In this document: positions 7,423 through 15,355 of the stretch, in pieces
How positions within the stretch are numbered: position 1 is the stretch's first letter
Layout of the letters: each line of letters opens with the position of its first letter
Assembly (NCBI GenBank): GCA_014729055.1
Contig: WJKO01000483.1
Span: 1-15,845 of the forward strand
Length of the DNA: 15,845 bases
Source of the DNA: Promethearchaeota archaeon
Lineage (GTDB): Archaea > Asgardarchaeota > Lokiarchaeia > Sigyniarchaeales > Promethearchaeaceae
Direction of reading: 5' to 3'
Position numbers and translations under genes: made by a program
Notes under the pieces: model-generated
Told to the model about the DNA's origin: nothing
Seen by the model: only the letters and a program-made list of their open reading frames with translations
The model's database searches: none

Positions 7423-10400
7423 TGACTAAAAATAATAAACAACTCTGGCTTATTCCATATGCCCATTTAGACACACAATGGCGCTGGGAATATCCGACAA
7501 CAATTAAAAAATACATTAAAAATACCTTAGACGAAAATATTTATTTGTTTGATAAATTTCCGGAATACGTTTTTAATTTTACGGGGGCAATACGCTATGC
7601 TATGATGAAAGAGTATTATCCAGAAAAGTTTGAGAAAATTAAGCCATATATAAAACAAGGACGCTGGAACCTAGCAGGCACTTGTCTAGATGAGACGGAT
7701 ACACTCTCTCCTTGCGTTGAGTCCATGATCAGGAATATACTTTATGGGGATCGTTGGGCACGAGAGGAATTTGGCATCAGTAGTAGAGATTACATGATTC
7801 CAGATTGCTTTGGATTTCCCGCAAATATGCCGAGTGTGTTAGCACATTGTGGACTTCATGGTTTTTCAACCCAGAAATTAACATGGGGGTCGGCGGTGGG
7901 TATCCCCTTTGAAATTGGTATTTGGGAAGGACCCGATGGTAATGGAATCGTGAGCGCTTTGAATCCAGGCGGTTACAACTGGAGAGTATTTCCTCCACTC
8001 CATTTAAATCCATGGAAAATCAAAAAGCTAAACAAATTGGGTGAAAAAACCGGGATTTGGAAATCATTTCAGTATTTTGGTGTTGGTGATATTGGAGGTG
8101 CTCCAACGGAGGGTTCAGTTAAACGAGCACTTTCAAGTATGGATCATGCAGAGGGTATCGATCCAGACTTGGAAATTAAACTTGGGTCCAGCGATGAGTT
8201 TTTCAGTGAGATTACAACTGAGGAGAGAAATAAGATGGACAACTATAAAGGAGATTTACTTCTGATCAACCATAGTGCTGGGTCACTTACGTCTGCCGCT
8301 GCAATGAAGCGATGGAACAGAAAGAATGAGCAGATGGCATTTGCCGCAGAAGGAGCTGCAATTACAGCATTATGGAAGGCGGGATTGCAGTATCCTACTC
8401 AGAAGATAAAATCAGCGTGGTTCCGAACAATCGGAAACCAAATGCATGATATACTACCAGGAACTTCAACTCCGATTGCATACGAATACTCTCACAACGA
8501 TGAAGTTGTTGCACTCTTGACATGGACGTCGATATTAGAGGATTCAGCAAAGGCGGTTGCACCCTTCGTCAAGGGAAAAGGAAAGATCCTTGTATTTAAT
8601 CCTCTTGGAGAGAAACGCAAGGATCCGGTGGACTTCAAATTAATAGACTGGAAAGAACAAGGTTTTGATAATCCAGTTATCGTTGGCGCCGATGGTGAAA
8701 TCCTTCCGATGCAAATTAGGAAAACAGACGCTAAGAAATATATCGGAACGTTTAATCCAGAATTAAAACCATTTGGTTGGTCTCGATTTGAAATTCAAGA
8801 AGCTAAGGATGTAAAAGGATCGAGTGCAGAGGGCATGAATACAAAAAACGGCGTAACGCTGAATATCGTTGAAGATAATTATATATTGGAAAACTCAAAG
8901 TATCGGGTTACAATTGATAAGAAAGGTAAAATCGAGTCAATTTATCAGAAATCGATAGAAAAGGAACTATTGAAGAAACCTTTGGCGTATGAGTTTCAAT
9001 CTGAACGACCTCGCTTGTTTCCAGCATGGAATATGGATTGGAGTGACCGAAAGAAGGACCCATATTTGAGAATCGAGGGTAATGGTGAAGTTAGCATACT
9101 AGAGGAAGGCCCTATTAGATGCACCATTCAAATAACAACTGACTTAAATGAATCAAAGCTCGTCAAGGAAGTCAGTTTATCTCAAGATTCAGATATTGTG
9201 GAATTTATAGAGAGAATTCACTGGAGGGAATTAGGATGTTCCCTTAGACTCGCTATAAATGCAAATATGCAAGAACCAGATGCAAATTTCAATTGGGAAA
9301 CTGCACGGATCGAGCGCCCAGTAAATCATGAAAAGCTCTTTGAAATGCCTTCTCGGTATTGGGTTGACTTAAGAGAGAATGAATGGGGCATTTCATTAAT
9401 TAATGATTCTAAAAACGCTTACGACCGACCACGTCCCGACACACTACGCCTCACCATGTTATATACTCCCGCTGTTCGACTTTTTATGGGATTTAAAGAC
9501 CAGAAATGGCAAGATTGGGGTGAACATACAATCAAATATGCAATATATGGTCATAAAGGATCTTACGAGGGAACTGATCATTTTGCTCGGCTTTTCAACC
9601 TACCAACAAGGACATTCGAGATCATCAAAGATAAGACTTCTGAAAGTAAAAGCGATGTGTCTCTGCTGGAAATTGCTAATGAAAGAGTAGGAATTCTTGC
9701 CTTAAAGAAAGCCGAGGATAACGATGGACTTGTATTACGTTTATATGAGCGATGTGGAAAGGGTGCTGAATCGGATGTAAAATTTAATACCGAGATCCTT
9801 GAAGCACACGCAATTAATGGCTTAGAAGAAGTGATTGATGATACTGATTTCAACGGAAAAATATTGAAAGTAAAAATCGAGCCCAATTCAATAAGTTCCT
9901 ATTTGATTAACCTTAAAGGTATAAAAGACATAAAAAAATCGGAAGATAATCCGTATGAACCCCTGAAATTGGATAGCAACCGAAAAATGTTTGGAGGTAA
10001 TTCAGATGACACCGGTTTGTTTCCTGCTGAAATGGTGCCCGAGGTGATAAATGCAGGGACCATAGCGTATCATCTTGATGTCAACAATGAATATAATGCA
10101 CTACAATGCAATAAACAAAAAATATCACTACCACACAATAGTAACACCCTTTCAATCTTAGTCGGCGCCGATGATGCTTTAGAGACAGAGATAAAATGGT
10201 TGGAAGACGGAGGGGGGATTCTAAAGACACAATCAATTCATGTGCCAAAAATGACCGGTTATCGCGGTCAGTGGGATAAAAGAATTTGGAAGTGGCAACC
10301 AAAGCGCCATTTAAAAAATAAACGTGATTATGTCTGGTTAAATAAATGTGTTGGTATTGAACCCGGTTATGTCAAGCGCGACCGAATAGAATGGTATTCT

Positions 10401-10598
10401 AATCATACACATAGAAATGGCGAAGATCAACCATATCAATACGGGTATATGTATACAATAGATTTGGATATTCCCGACGGCACTAGATCTCTTGAGCTTC
10501 CTGATGAGAGGCGTGTAAATATATTCGCAATGACTGCATCTCAACAAGATATAAAGTTAGAGGGATCGCAGTATTTAGTAGATAAATATGATTTCTAA
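7422..10598 (+). CDS. GH38 alpha-mannosidase
   Basis: A retaining, metal-dependent glycosidase removing alpha-linked mannose, 1058 aa. The N-terminal catalytic domain shows the family motifs: AHLDTQW (zinc ligands H15 and D17), IPDCFGFP with D128 as probable nucleophile and zinc ligand, INHSAGSLTS (residues 282-291, containing a probable ligand histidine H284) and MHDILPGTS (341-349), the highly conserved start of the helical bundle region. The C-terminal beta-sandwich region includes LALKKAEDNDGLVLRLYE near 755-772, typical of GH38. The last 190 or so residues look like an additional beta-sandwich found in bacterial and archaeal members, ending with a LELPDERRVNIFAMTAS-type strand. There is no signal peptide or membrane segment, so it should act in the cytoplasm on imported or recycled mannosides. 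It stands between strong T tracts upstream and a convergent gene downstream, so it is probably monocistronic. The GH2 glycosidase lies 2.2 kb upstream on the same strand. Confidence 0.94.
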   Translation: MTKNNKQLWLIPYAHLDTQWRWEYPTTIKKYIKNTLDENIYLFDKFPEYVFNFTGAIRYAMMKEYYPEKFEKIKPYIKQGRWNLAGTCLDETDTLSPCVESMIRNILYGDRWAREEFGISSRDYMIPDCFGFPANMPSVLAHCGLHGFSTQKLTWGSAVGIPFEIGIWEGPDGNGIVSALNPGGYNWRVFPPLHLNPWKIKKLNKLGEKTGIWKSFQYFGVGDIGGAPTEGSVKRALSSMDHAEGIDPDLEIKLGSSDEFFSEITTEERNKMDNYKGDLLLINHSAGSLTSAAAMKRWNRKNEQMAFAAEGAAITALWKAGLQYPTQKIKSAWFRTIGNQMHDILPGTSTPIAYEYSHNDEVVALLTWTSILEDSAKAVAPFVKGKGKILVFNPLGEKRKDPVDFKLIDWKEQGFDNPVIVGADGEILPMQIRKTDAKKYIGTFNPELKPFGWSRFEIQEAKDVKGSSAEGMNTKNGVTLNIVEDNYILENSKYRVTIDKKGKIESIYQKSIEKELLKKPLAYEFQSERPRLFPAWNMDWSDRKKDPYLRIEGNGEVSILEEGPIRCTIQITTDLNESKLVKEVSLSQDSDIVEFIERIHWRELGCSLRLAINANMQEPDANFNWETARIERPVNHEKLFEMPSRYWVDLRENEWGISLINDSKNAYDRPRPDTLRLTMLYTPAVRLFMGFKDQKWQDWGEHTIKYAIYGHKGSYEGTDHFARLFNLPTRTFEIIKDKTSESKSDVSLLEIANERVGILALKKAEDNDGLVLRLYERCGKGAESDVKFNTEILEAHAINGLEEVIDDTDFNGKILKVKIEPNSISSYLINLKGIKDIKKSEDNPYEPLKLDSNRKMFGGNSDDTGLFPAEMVPEVINAGTIAYHLDVNNEYNALQCNKQKISLPHNSNTLSILVGADDALETEIKWLEDGGGILKTQSIHVPKMTGYRGQWDKRIWKWQPKRHLKNKRDYVWLNKCVGIEPGYVKRDRIEWYSNHTHRNGEDQPYQYGYMYTIDLDIPDGTRSLELPDERRVNIFAMTASQQDIKLEGSQYLVDKYDF

Positions 10599-10641
10599 GT
10601 TTTCTATAATTTCGAAATCATTTTTCTAATTCTTATTTTTT
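10590..10641 (+). terminator. Terminator-like inverted repeat and T tracts between convergent genes
   Basis: GATTTC (10590-10595, overlapping the mannosidase stop) can pair with GAAATC (10614-10619), and a perfect 10-bp palindrome ATTTCGAAAT lies at 10609-10618. T-rich runs follow at 10621-10625 and 10636-10641. The gap to the convergent gene is only 27 bases, so termination would occur inside the 3' end of that gene. Confidence 0.4.
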
Positions 10642-11774
10642 ATCCAATTTAAGATGCGTCGTAGCGTTTTTTCCGTCAATTTGTTTTTATCATCAAATTT
10701 ATGCCATATAGAATACGGATATTTTTGATCTCGCACAAATTGAGGCATATTTAGGCAAGATTCTACATATACGTTGCAAAATTCTTTCGTAAAAAAATCT
10801 TCGCTATATAGATTCCAATCGGAATATAACTGTCTCAAGCGTTCGGGATTTATAATTGCGTCATTTCCTTGTAATTTAATACAAACTAAGGTATTCAGCG
10901 CTATAATTCTTCCATGAATAAGAGGACGGTTCAGTATTCGTTCTAAATAGTAATAAAGTAGGTGTTCACCACCATCTAACACTCTCTCTGACAGATAATC
11001 GTAACATAGGGCTTGTGAATTGATCATTCTTGTGGAAATTATACTTATAGATTCGGGACTATCCATATCGAGTTCTATCGCCGTCTGGAGCAGTTCTTCG
11101 AAGTATGATGTAAGTCTTGCAAGCTGTTTCTCCTTAAGGTGTGCCTTCTTCATTAATGTGGCTATTTTCCAATCCCCTATGGCTGAGAAACCGCATAAAA
11201 TATCCGCTATACCCCCTAAATTGAGGTGGGACGGAGCAGAATTTATATATTCTGGGCACAACGCTATGCGATCGATTCTACCTTTTTTATGAATGACGAT
11301 CTTTCCAGCTTTCAATGAAGCTGTTGAATTAAGCCAAGCAGTAGTGGAGAGAATGGACGGTATCAATAAACAAGGGATTTTCCATTTTTTTGCCAGATAT
11401 TTTCCTGCATCACAGACCATCCCACCACCTATAGCCAAAATTCCGTCAGCAGCCATATCCGAATCCTTTTTTAACGGTTTAAACTGTCCTGTTGCATTAA
11501 GATGGAGATGAAATCGGTTTTCTAACCTATCCAATTCTGCTTTTTGCACAGTGTCAATTATATATGGTTGAAGATCGAGAATTTCAGCTGTATTTCCAAG
11601 TTGCCCGGTGTTCATCTTGAAAGATGTCCACGCAGTATTACTGGATATGAAACATAGTTTCTTTACTTTCAGTCCGTCAAAAAATGGTCTATCGAAGTTC
11701 TGCACGTATGTGGTTTTTTTCATGAGTCGTTTTTTGACAAATTCAAAAAGGAATTTCAAGAACATAGATCCCAT
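10626..11774 (-). CDS. Glycerol-1-phosphate dehydrogenase-like protein
   Basis: A member of the iron-containing alcohol dehydrogenase/dehydroquinate synthase-like superfamily, closest in layout to archaeal G1PDH, which reduces dihydroxyacetone phosphate to sn-glycerol-1-phosphate for archaeal lipids. Seen: the nucleotide-binding IGGGMVCDAGKY (GGG at 116-118, D122), and the three expected metal ligands D191 (GIADIL), H271 (GGEHLL) and H287 (LIHGR), plus DW at 201-202 after the metal motif as in G1PDH. The substrate-loop segment, usually SHDGIASP-like in G1PDH, reads STTAWLNSTAS here, so the substrate may differ. The 382-aa length is somewhat above the usual 350; the first 17 residues (FLKFLFEFVKKRL, weakly amphipathic) may not be translated, with M18 at 11723 as an alternative start. 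Neither start has a clear ribosome binding site. It converges with the mannosidase and diverges from a membrane protein. Confidence 0.65.
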   Translation of the reverse strand: MGSMFLKFLFEFVKKRLMKKTTYVQNFDRPFFDGLKVKKLCFISSNTAWTSFKMNTGQLGNTAEILDLQPYIIDTVQKAELDRLENRFHLHLNATGQFKPLKKDSDMAADGILAIGGGMVCDAGKYLAKKWKIPCLLIPSILSTTAWLNSTASLKAGKIVIHKKGRIDRIALCPEYINSAPSHLNLGGIADILCGFSAIGDWKIATLMKKAHLKEKQLARLTSYFEELLQTAIELDMDSPESISIISTRMINSQALCYDYLSERVLDGGEHLLYYYLERILNRPLIHGRIIALNTLVCIKLQGNDAIINPERLRQLYSDWNLYSEDFFTKEFCNVYVESCLNMPQFVRDQKYPYSIWHKFDDKNKLTEKTLRRILNWIKNKN

Positions 11775-11794
11775 AATTTTTGATCCATTAAATT

Positions 11795-11836
11795 TCTAAT
11801 TTATTCTAATTTATTCTATTTTGTTCTATTTGTTCT
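11795..11836. repeat. 10-bp phased tandem repeat in a divergent promoter region
   Basis: TCTAATTTAT occurs twice in exact tandem (11795-11804, 11805-11814), followed by decaying units TCTATTTTGT (11815-11824), TCTATTTGT (11825-11833) and TCT. The period is about one helical turn. It lies between the divergent G1PDH-like and membrane-protein genes, on the promoter side of the former. Phased A/T tracts could bend DNA or carry repeated contacts for a regulator. Confidence 0.6.
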
Positions 11837-11855
11837 TGAAAATAATGCAAAATCC

Positions 11856-11863
11856 TTAATTAA
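11856..11863 (+). promoter_or_regulatory. Candidate TATA box for the DMT/NIPA-like gene
   Basis: TTAATTAA, an 8-bp palindrome, lies 27-34 bases before the ATG at 11890, close to the spacing for transcription starting at or just before the start codon. No Shine-Dalgarno motif is seen. Confidence 0.3.
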
Positions 11864-11889
11864 ATTCCCATATTCTTTAGACCATAAAA

Positions 11890-12708
11890 ATGGCGGAACA
11901 AAATTTTATCTTGACGATGCTTTTTGGTTTTTTTTATACGTTCCAGATGCACATCTCTGAGGGGATGCAAAAGCATGGTATCGATGTTTTCAATAAAAAG
12001 AAACGGCAACAACTCAAAGGCAAAAAGAAAACTATTTGGATTATTGGCTTTATGCTGATGATAACCGTTGATATTCATCAGATTGTGGGATTAGCATTCG
12101 GAACTGTATCTCAATTTCTTGCTTTGTTTGGCTTAGGTTTGATATTCTTATGTATATATTCTGTGAAGTTAACCCATGAAACTTTGGAGCATATGGAACT
12201 CATTGGTATTTCTCTTATTATACTGGGCACATTAACGAACGGTGTGTTTTTAGCATTCCAAAAATCAATAGAATCTATCCCCGCAAACATGATTGTATTC
12301 TTAGTTATCTTTATAATTTCGATATTAATTGTAATATTACTCAGTGTTCTTTCTATTAAATTTGGGGCGAGTCCATCCATTTGTTTCGGGATCTCCTCAG
12401 CGATTTGTGCTGCCGTTAATCTAATATTTAAGCGGCTGGGTTATACAAATAATCTCTGGTTTCTTGGTATCTCGTTTGTTATGGGACTTTTTTCAATGAT
12501 TTTTATGAATGTTGGCTTTGCAAGGGGGGCAGACGCTACAAAGCTCATTCCTTTCTATAACAGTGTCTATATTATTTATCCAACTGTAATTGAATCGATA
12601 ATATTTGAGGATCCCGCCCTTAAAATACATTTTGTGCAATACATAGCAATCTTCTTTATCGTAGCCGGAGTGATATTGATCACTAAGAAAATAGCACATA
12701 AACCATGA
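11890..12708 (+). CDS. Nine-helix membrane protein, DMT/NIPA-like transporter
   Basis: A 272-aa integral membrane protein with about nine hydrophobic helices (approximately 5-21, 48-64, 70-91, 103-122, 133-156, 163-180, 188-209, 217-238 and 248-266) and a basic cytoplasmic loop at 36-48 (KKKRQQLKGKKK). The pattern resembles the drug/metabolite transporter superfamily: two repeats of short helices, a polar residue-bearing second helix, a THETLEHMELIGISLIILG segment like the E-rich helix-4 entry of these carriers, and a C-terminal helix ending in basic residues. The spacing of the first repeat also recalls NIPA-type proteins, for which magnesium transport has been proposed in eukaryotes. The substrate cannot be told from sequence. 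It diverges from the G1PDH-like gene with 115 bases between and converges with the surface-protein operon. Confidence 0.65.
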   Translation: MAEQNFILTMLFGFFYTFQMHISEGMQKHGIDVFNKKKRQQLKGKKKTIWIIGFMLMITVDIHQIVGLAFGTVSQFLALFGLGLIFLCIYSVKLTHETLEHMELIGISLIILGTLTNGVFLAFQKSIESIPANMIVFLVIFIISILIVILLSVLSIKFGASPSICFGISSAICAAVNLIFKRLGYTNNLWFLGISFVMGLFSMIFMNVGFARGADATKLIPFYNSVYIIYPTVIESIIFEDPALKIHFVQYIAIFFIVAGVILITKKIAHKP

Positions 12709-12730
12709 AGAATAAGAGATTAAGAAATCC

Positions 12731-12746
12731 TATGATTTTTTTCATA
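12731..12746 (+). terminator. Short hairpin with T loop after the membrane-protein gene
   Basis: TATGA (12731-12735) and TCATA (12742-12746) form a five-base inverted repeat around six T residues, 22 bases after the membrane-protein stop, in the 125-base convergent gap. The oligo-T run alone could serve as an archaeal terminator. A perfect palindrome TCTTATAAGA also lies at 12778-12787; its role is unclear. Confidence 0.35.
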
Positions 12747-12833
12747 AATTAAAAAGATATAAGATATAAATCACAACTCTTATAAGAAAATTGAAACGAA
12801 AATGGATTGGAAATGAAATTAGAAAGCAAAAAT

Positions 12834-13409
12834 CTATACTTTATCTAACAATTTTTCCTTTTTTGACTTCTTATTTGCTCGTATGACTTTAATGATAATA
12901 ACAGAAAAAACCACACCAACGAGAATAAATGCTATCAGCGCAAGCGGATTTGGACCGCCTTCTACAATGACCGTGACAAAAACACCTAAATTTATGCTTG
13001 TATGATTATTCCACAATACATAATGATATTCCATTTCTCCATAATTATTCTCATATAGATATTCATCATTATCGACGCCATGAACCGCTGTTAATGCCTC
13101 GTTTTCTGGAAAATCTCCCGACAAGTCATAAAAATCAGACCAAAGTGAAATTGTGGATTTATTAAACATCAAGATCCATAAATCAACGGGATCTCCTGAG
13201 GTGGTATCCCATTTAAAATTAAATCTTTGACCTTGATCAAATTGCACCGAATCTGTTACATACACACCCGGACTGAGTTCATAAGGGGTATCTTCTCTCC
13301 ACGATTTTCCTGTACAGACACCGATTGATATGAAATTGCTGGAAACTAGAGCAACTATTAGAACATAATGGAAACCAATGTGTTTGCCAGTATGCAATTG
13401 ACACTTCAT
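12834..13409 (-). CDS. Single-pass surface protein with signal peptide and C-terminal anchor
   Basis: I do not recognise a named family with certainty. The 191-aa protein has an N-terminal hydrophobic segment (about residues 11-31) that looks like a signal peptide, an ectodomain of about 120 residues rich in beta-strand-type and aromatic residues, a transmembrane helix at about 155-175 and a short basic cytoplasmic tail (RANKKSKKEKLLDKV). Two N-glycosylation sequons (NKS and NHT) lie in the predicted outer part. Layout and the strand pattern, including VQFDQGQRFNFKW followed by a YHYVLWNN-type strand, recall GOLD/emp24-like beta-sandwich proteins, but this is only a resemblance. The ATG at 13409 is preferred over an in-frame TTG at 13415; it lies six bases after the stop of the amidohydrolase gene, so the two are almost surely co-transcribed. 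The last gene of the three-gene operon. Confidence 0.75.
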   Translation of the reverse strand: MKCQLHTGKHIGFHYVLIVALVSSNFISIGVCTGKSWREDTPYELSPGVYVTDSVQFDQGQRFNFKWDTTSGDPVDLWILMFNKSTISLWSDFYDLSGDFPENEALTAVHGVDNDEYLYENNYGEMEYHYVLWNNHTSINLGVFVTVIVEGGPNPLALIAFILVGVVFSVIIIKVIRANKKSKKEKLLDKV

Positions 13410-13415
13410 ATACAA

Positions 13416-14321
13416 CTAATTCTCTGCTGAATTTTTAAGGATTTCTTCTGCATTTTTAAATAGGATTTTTTCAAGAATTGCCTCTGCAATTATTCCATCG
13501 TCGTAAATTTCTTGAAAATAGGATAATAATGGCGTTTTCTGACTAGCCACACAAATATCTGTGCCGAAATAGAGTCGGTCTTGAAAATTTTTCATAAATC
13601 TCAATCCGAATTCTTTATCTCTACTTATCGCATTATAACCGCTTTTCGCACTTAAGTCACCGTGCAGATTTGGATACGCCTTCATTAATTCAACAACACG
13701 GCCTTCTTTTTCTATAGGTCCGGTTGGATATCGACCACGTATTGATTCATCTTTAATTTGACCGATTTCTGACCAAAACGCCTGCGAATGTCCTAAAAAG
13801 GTGACATCAGGGAACGATTTGAGAGTCTCTTCCAATAAGGGTAATCGAGGTTCATCATACAATCCGTACATTCCGCCAATACTTGCTGCGATATGAAAAA
13901 TAACTGGCATGTTAACTAACTGGCAAGCTGCAAACATATTTTGCACTAATGGATTTGTGAATGGCAAATTTGCAGTTACTTCTCCGACTCCTTTACAGCC
14001 CTTATCAACATAATACATTAAAAGATGAGCAAGCGGAGCATCAGGCGAGTTTGATATCATTCTTGGATCAATATTACAGAACGGAACTAAGCGATTTGGA
14101 TGCTCTTTACATGCATAGATCAATAATTCGTTAGATTGAATAATACGCCGGCCTTCGGGACTGACTAATGGTAGTACGACGCCCTTGGCAATGCCCAACT
14201 GATCATATTGCTTTATTAACTGTTCGGGCGTAGGGTACGTATCACCTTTGAAGTTCCTTGGAAATCCTGGAATGGGTTGACAATGCACGTGAATATCAAT
14301 AATGGGAAAATCAGAAAACAT
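13416..14321 (-). CDS. Metal-dependent amidohydrolase (amidohydrolase-2 type TIM barrel)
   Basis: A hydrolase or decarboxylase of the amidohydrolase superfamily (PF04909-like), 301 aa. Metal-site residues are in order: IDIHVHCQP (H11 and H13), GVGEV (E114, after strand 4), FHI (H143), GHS (H178) and FGTD (D255), a complete single-metal set as in this subfamily. No signal peptide, so cytoplasmic. The substrate is unknown; relatives act on aromatic carboxylates, lactones and similar compounds. An in-frame TTG at 14336 overlaps the stop of the upstream FGE-like gene and an ATG lies at 14330, but GAGGATGAT at 14334-14326 forms a Shine-Dalgarno-like site nine bases before the ATG at 14321, which I prefer. 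Either way the genes are translationally coupled. It is the middle gene of the minus-strand operon. Confidence 0.88.
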   Translation of the reverse strand: MFSDFPIIDIHVHCQPIPGFPRNFKGDTYPTPEQLIKQYDQLGIAKGVVLPLVSPEGRRIIQSNELLIYACKEHPNRLVPFCNIDPRMISNSPDAPLAHLLMYYVDKGCKGVGEVTANLPFTNPLVQNMFAACQLVNMPVIFHIAASIGGMYGLYDEPRLPLLEETLKSFPDVTFLGHSQAFWSEIGQIKDESIRGRYPTGPIEKEGRVVELMKAYPNLHGDLSAKSGYNAISRDKEFGLRFMKNFQDRLYFGTDICVASQKTPLLSYFQEIYDDGIIAEAILEKILFKNAEEILKNSAEN

Positions 14322-14332
14322 AATTATCATCC

Positions 14333-15232
14333 TCAATCGGTTAAATTAATTATACGGCGAACATGTGCTCCAAATAATTGGGAGTCTTCTCTAAAAGGAT
14401 TACTGGGTTTCAACGAACATGCCAGCTGGAACCAGCCAAGGAAAAAACCTGTTCCTCCACAAATTGCACTACCTCCATCCCCGCCGACAAAGGAACCAGT
14501 CTCTGTTAATTCCCAATTATACGGATTTCTGGTAATATCCAGCCCAAAGGCGTTGGGTTGTAGATGTAAATTAAAAGTTGTTCTATCAATTGGATATCCA
14601 TCGGTTGGACATGTATTTCCCCATTTAAACAGAGTTTTTACACCCCCTCGGCACGCATATTCCCATTGCTCCTCGGTAGGTAGACTAAAAGGGGTTTCTT
14701 CAAGATACTTAGCTATTTGAGCAAATGTACGAGTATTAATTTCGTAGGTTCCAGTGGTGTCTTTTCTAATAGTTTTTCCGTTTTTAAACGTCATCATACC
14801 GCCTCTTTCCGTTTTCTCATCAGAAATTTTTTTTAATCCCGCTTCTCGTGCCACACACTCGATAATAAATGGCTTTATCTTCGTTTTATAAGGTTTTTTA
14901 AGACTTAATTCAAGGAACTTTTGATAGTCTGGTAACTCATATTCCTCCGCAGACTGTTTATATTCTTCAATCATATCATCTGTGGATTGTAGAATGTTTC
15001 GGTCTTGCCCTAACTCTATATTTTGGATCCCAGGTATTAACGCAAAAAACCCCTCACTGCTATTCAAAATCGGAATATCATGTTCCTGTGAACCAGCTCT
15101 AAATGATAGCAATCGTAAATCCTTGATTTTCAAGGGAATCTCATTATTTTTTACCATGTCAACGACGATCTTGCCCTTTTCTTCTCGACTAAGCGCATCC
15201 CAATCTTTTAAATTGTATAATTCATTTCGCAT
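14333..15232 (-). CDS. FGE/SUMF1-fold protein (formylglycine-generating enzyme-like)
   Basis: The C-terminal two thirds match the FGE-sulfatase fold: SLPTEEQWEYACRGG (183-197), FKWGN (202-206), an NAFGLDITRNPYNWELTE stretch (227-244) equal to the usual N-x-fGL-x-DM-x-GNVWEW, then GGSAICGG (253-260) and GAHVRRI (288-294) replacing the usual GFR end. In true formylglycine-generating enzymes two copper-binding cysteines sit five residues apart in this last region; here C258 aligns with the first, while the second position is F263. The family also includes sulfoxide synthases such as EgtB and other oxidoreductase or non-catalytic forms. The first 60 residues are not recognised. I choose the ATG at 15232 (299 aa): AAGGATCA lies just upstream, and the TTG at 15277 would fall before the start point set by the TATA box at 15294-15301. 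First gene of a three-gene operon. Confidence 0.78.
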   Translation of the reverse strand: MRNELYNLKDWDALSREEKGKIVVDMVKNNEIPLKIKDLRLLSFRAGSQEHDIPILNSSEGFFALIPGIQNIELGQDRNILQSTDDMIEEYKQSAEEYELPDYQKFLELSLKKPYKTKIKPFIIECVAREAGLKKISDEKTERGGMMTFKNGKTIRKDTTGTYEINTRTFAQIAKYLEETPFSLPTEEQWEYACRGGVKTLFKWGNTCPTDGYPIDRTTFNLHLQPNAFGLDITRNPYNWELTETGSFVGGDGGSAICGGTGFFLGWFQLACSLKPSNPFREDSQLFGAHVRRIINLTD

Positions 15233-15293
15233 TTCAATTGATCCTTTTCTGTTTTTTCCATTTTTTTCTATAATCAAAAATACTATCCAAATA

Positions 15294-15301
15294 TTTATAA
15301 A
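15294..15301. promoter_or_regulatory. Symmetric TATA box between divergent genes
   Basis: TTTATAAA is a perfect palindrome matching the archaeal TATA consensus. Read on the minus strand it predicts initiation near 15270, with a leader of about 38 bases to the FGE-like ATG at 15232. Read on the plus strand it predicts initiation near 15326, 30 bases before the creatininase-family ATG. It may serve one or both genes. Confidence 0.5.
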
Positions 15302-15324
15302 TTTACCAAATGCTGATTGCGAAA

Positions 15325-15341
15325 TTCTTAAATCTTAAGAA
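15325..15341. promoter_or_regulatory. Inverted repeat, candidate operator
   Basis: TTCTTAA and TTAAGAA form a perfect 7-bp inverted repeat separated by ATC. It lies at the predicted transcription start of the creatininase-family gene and 24 bases from the symmetric TATA box, a usual place for a dimeric winged-helix repressor to bind. The binding role is inferred from symmetry and position. Confidence 0.4.
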
Positions 15342-15355
15342 CAGAATATCAGAAT

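Noticed and set aside
14277..14720. A 147-codon plus-strand frame opposite the FGE-like and amidohydrolase genes
   Set aside because: It crosses the junction of two well-supported minus-strand genes and has no domain signal of its own.
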